Below are positions 63,367 to 64,000 of a DNA stretch of 64,000 bases, one piece after another. Position numbers and translations under genes: made by a program. The DNA is from Alphaproteobacteria bacterium (lineage in GTDB: Bacteria; Pseudomonadota; Gammaproteobacteria; Burkholderiales; Burkholderiaceae_C). Positions within the stretch are counted from its first letter, which is position 1. The number at the start of each line of letters is the position of its first letter. The stretch spans positions 62,001-126,000 of the forward strand of contig JASGCM010000006.1 of assembly GCA_030054175.1 (NCBI GenBank), read 5' to 3'. Below the pieces are notes generated by a model, which saw nothing but the letters and a program-made list of their open reading frames with translations, was not told the DNA's origin and did no database searches.

Positions 63367-64000
63367 TCATGGCGCACCAGCGCCGGTCGTTTGCCAACGC
63401 CACGCGTCGCGACACATCTCGTCCAGGCTCAACTGTGCTCGCCAGCCCATGAGTTGCTGTGCCAAGCCCACATCGGCAAACCGCACCGCCACATCGCCTG
63501 CCCGGCGAGCTGCCCACCGATAGGGCACTTGGACTGCGTTGACACGCTCAAACGTGTCGATCATTTCTTTCACGCTCACCCCACGCCCGGTGCCCAGATT
63601 CACCGTCAGGCCCTTGTCCTGATGGGCCATATAAGCCAGAGCCGCCACATGCCCTGCGGCCAAGTCTTGCACATGGATGTAATCGCGCACCGCCGTGCCA
63701 TCGGGGGTGGGGTAATCGTCGCCAAAAATGCTCAAGTGGGGGCGCAAGCCCTTGGTGGCCTGAGTGATCATCGGCATCAAGTTTTGCGGCACGCCGATCG
63801 GCAACTCCCCCATCTCACCACTGGGGTGGGCTCCGACCGGGTTGAAATAACGCAAAACCGCCACCTGCCAGCGCGGGTCGGCGGCTTGCACGTCGCACAA
63901 CAGTTGTTCACACATCAGCTTGCTGCGCCCGTAGGGATTCGTGGCATCCAGCGCGGCCGACTCGTTCAAGGGGCATGCGGCATCTTCAGCGTAGACCGTG
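63367..64000 (-). CDS. galE: UDP-glucose 4-epimerase, N-terminal part outside the window
   Basis: The C-terminal 211 residues of an SDR-family epimerase. The frame is open to the window edge (TVYAEDAACPLNESAAL). The catalytic Tyr-x-x-x-Lys is in NPYGRSKLMCEQ. LRYFNPVGAHPSGEMGE, DYPTPDGTAVRDYIHVQDLA (split), NLGTGRGVSVKEMI and a C-terminal substrate domain follow. It supplies UDP-galactose for surface polysaccharides. It is convergent with the interrupted glycosyltransferase gene, with one base between stops. Confidence 0.93.
   Translation of the reverse strand, partial: TVYAEDAACPLNESAALDATNPYGRSKLMCEQLLCDVQAADPRWQVAVLRYFNPVGAHPSGEMGELPIGVPQNLMPMITQATKGLRPHLSIFGDDYPTPDGTAVRDYIHVQDLAAGHVAALAYMAHQDKGLTVNLGTGRGVSVKEMIDTFERVNAVQVPYRWAARRAGDVAVRFADVGLAQQLMGWRAQLSLDEMCRDAWRWQTTGAGAP

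Overview
The window looks like chromosomal DNA of a betaproteobacterium, probably order Burkholderiales and perhaps a Comamonadaceae-like lineage. This is inferred from moderately high GC, the lptD-surA-rsmA run with a divergent amgK, a Man-type EIIA/HPr/EI phosphotransfer module, glycolate oxidase genes, an ilvE/zinc-finger/waaF run and the style of the proteins. No rRNA, tRNA, CRISPR array or intact insertion sequence was seen. Coding density is very high, and many neighbouring genes overlap by ATGA or GTGA.

Layout. 1-10 kb (+): the end of a CoA-transferase gene, a frameshifted alpha/beta hydrolase, a lipoprotein, an MFS permease, three phosphotransfer proteins (EIIA-Man, HPr, EI), the acid-sugar genes otnK-otnC-otnI and a second MFS permease, packed as one probable transcription unit. 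10-16.5 kb: rsmE and amgK (-) face lptD-surA-rsmA (+). 16.4-22 kb (-): a barstar-like gene, maeB, pepP and murU. 22-27.6 kb (+): tkt-gap, a terminator, then glcE-glcF. 27.6-30 kb: alr (-), a DedA protein and a glutathione peroxidase (+). 30-35.5 kb (-): a seven-gene run, ilvE, zinc-finger protein, waaF, hpaF-like, hpaI-like, ketopantoate-reductase-like and EamA transporter. 36-40.4 kb (-): response regulator, histidine kinase, nitronate monooxygenase, radA. 40.5-46.5 kb: acyl-CoA synthetase, M48 protease, ampG, MBL hydrolase, xthA, pyrE. 46.6-51.4 kb (+): a complete branched-chain-amino-acid-type ABC transporter. 51.4-57.8 kb: mnmH-tesA (-), an ABC ATPase and rlmB (+), gatCAB (-). 57.9-61 kb: a small accessory islet with a Fic gene between a frameshifted Rpn-family gene and a 3' fragment of a second copy. 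61-64 kb: rfaH (-), a glycosyltransferase interrupted by one base (+) and the 3' part of galE (-).

Functional themes. Envelope biology recurs: LptD, SurA, WaaF, RfaH, GalE, the glycosyltransferase, and four parts of peptidoglycan recycling or precursor supply (AmgK, MurU, AmpG, alanine racemase). Central metabolism is represented by Tkt, Gap, MaeB, GlcEF and the tetronate enzymes. The most unusual sequence features are a 123-bp nested palindrome between xthA and pyrE built from a unit seen again before tkt and, degenerate, before the glycosyltransferase gene; the Fic/Rpn islet with paired operator-like repeats and a long direct repeat; and the linkage of a sugar-permease-free PTS to tetronate catabolism. 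Three genes carry apparent frameshifts, which could be decay or sequence error.
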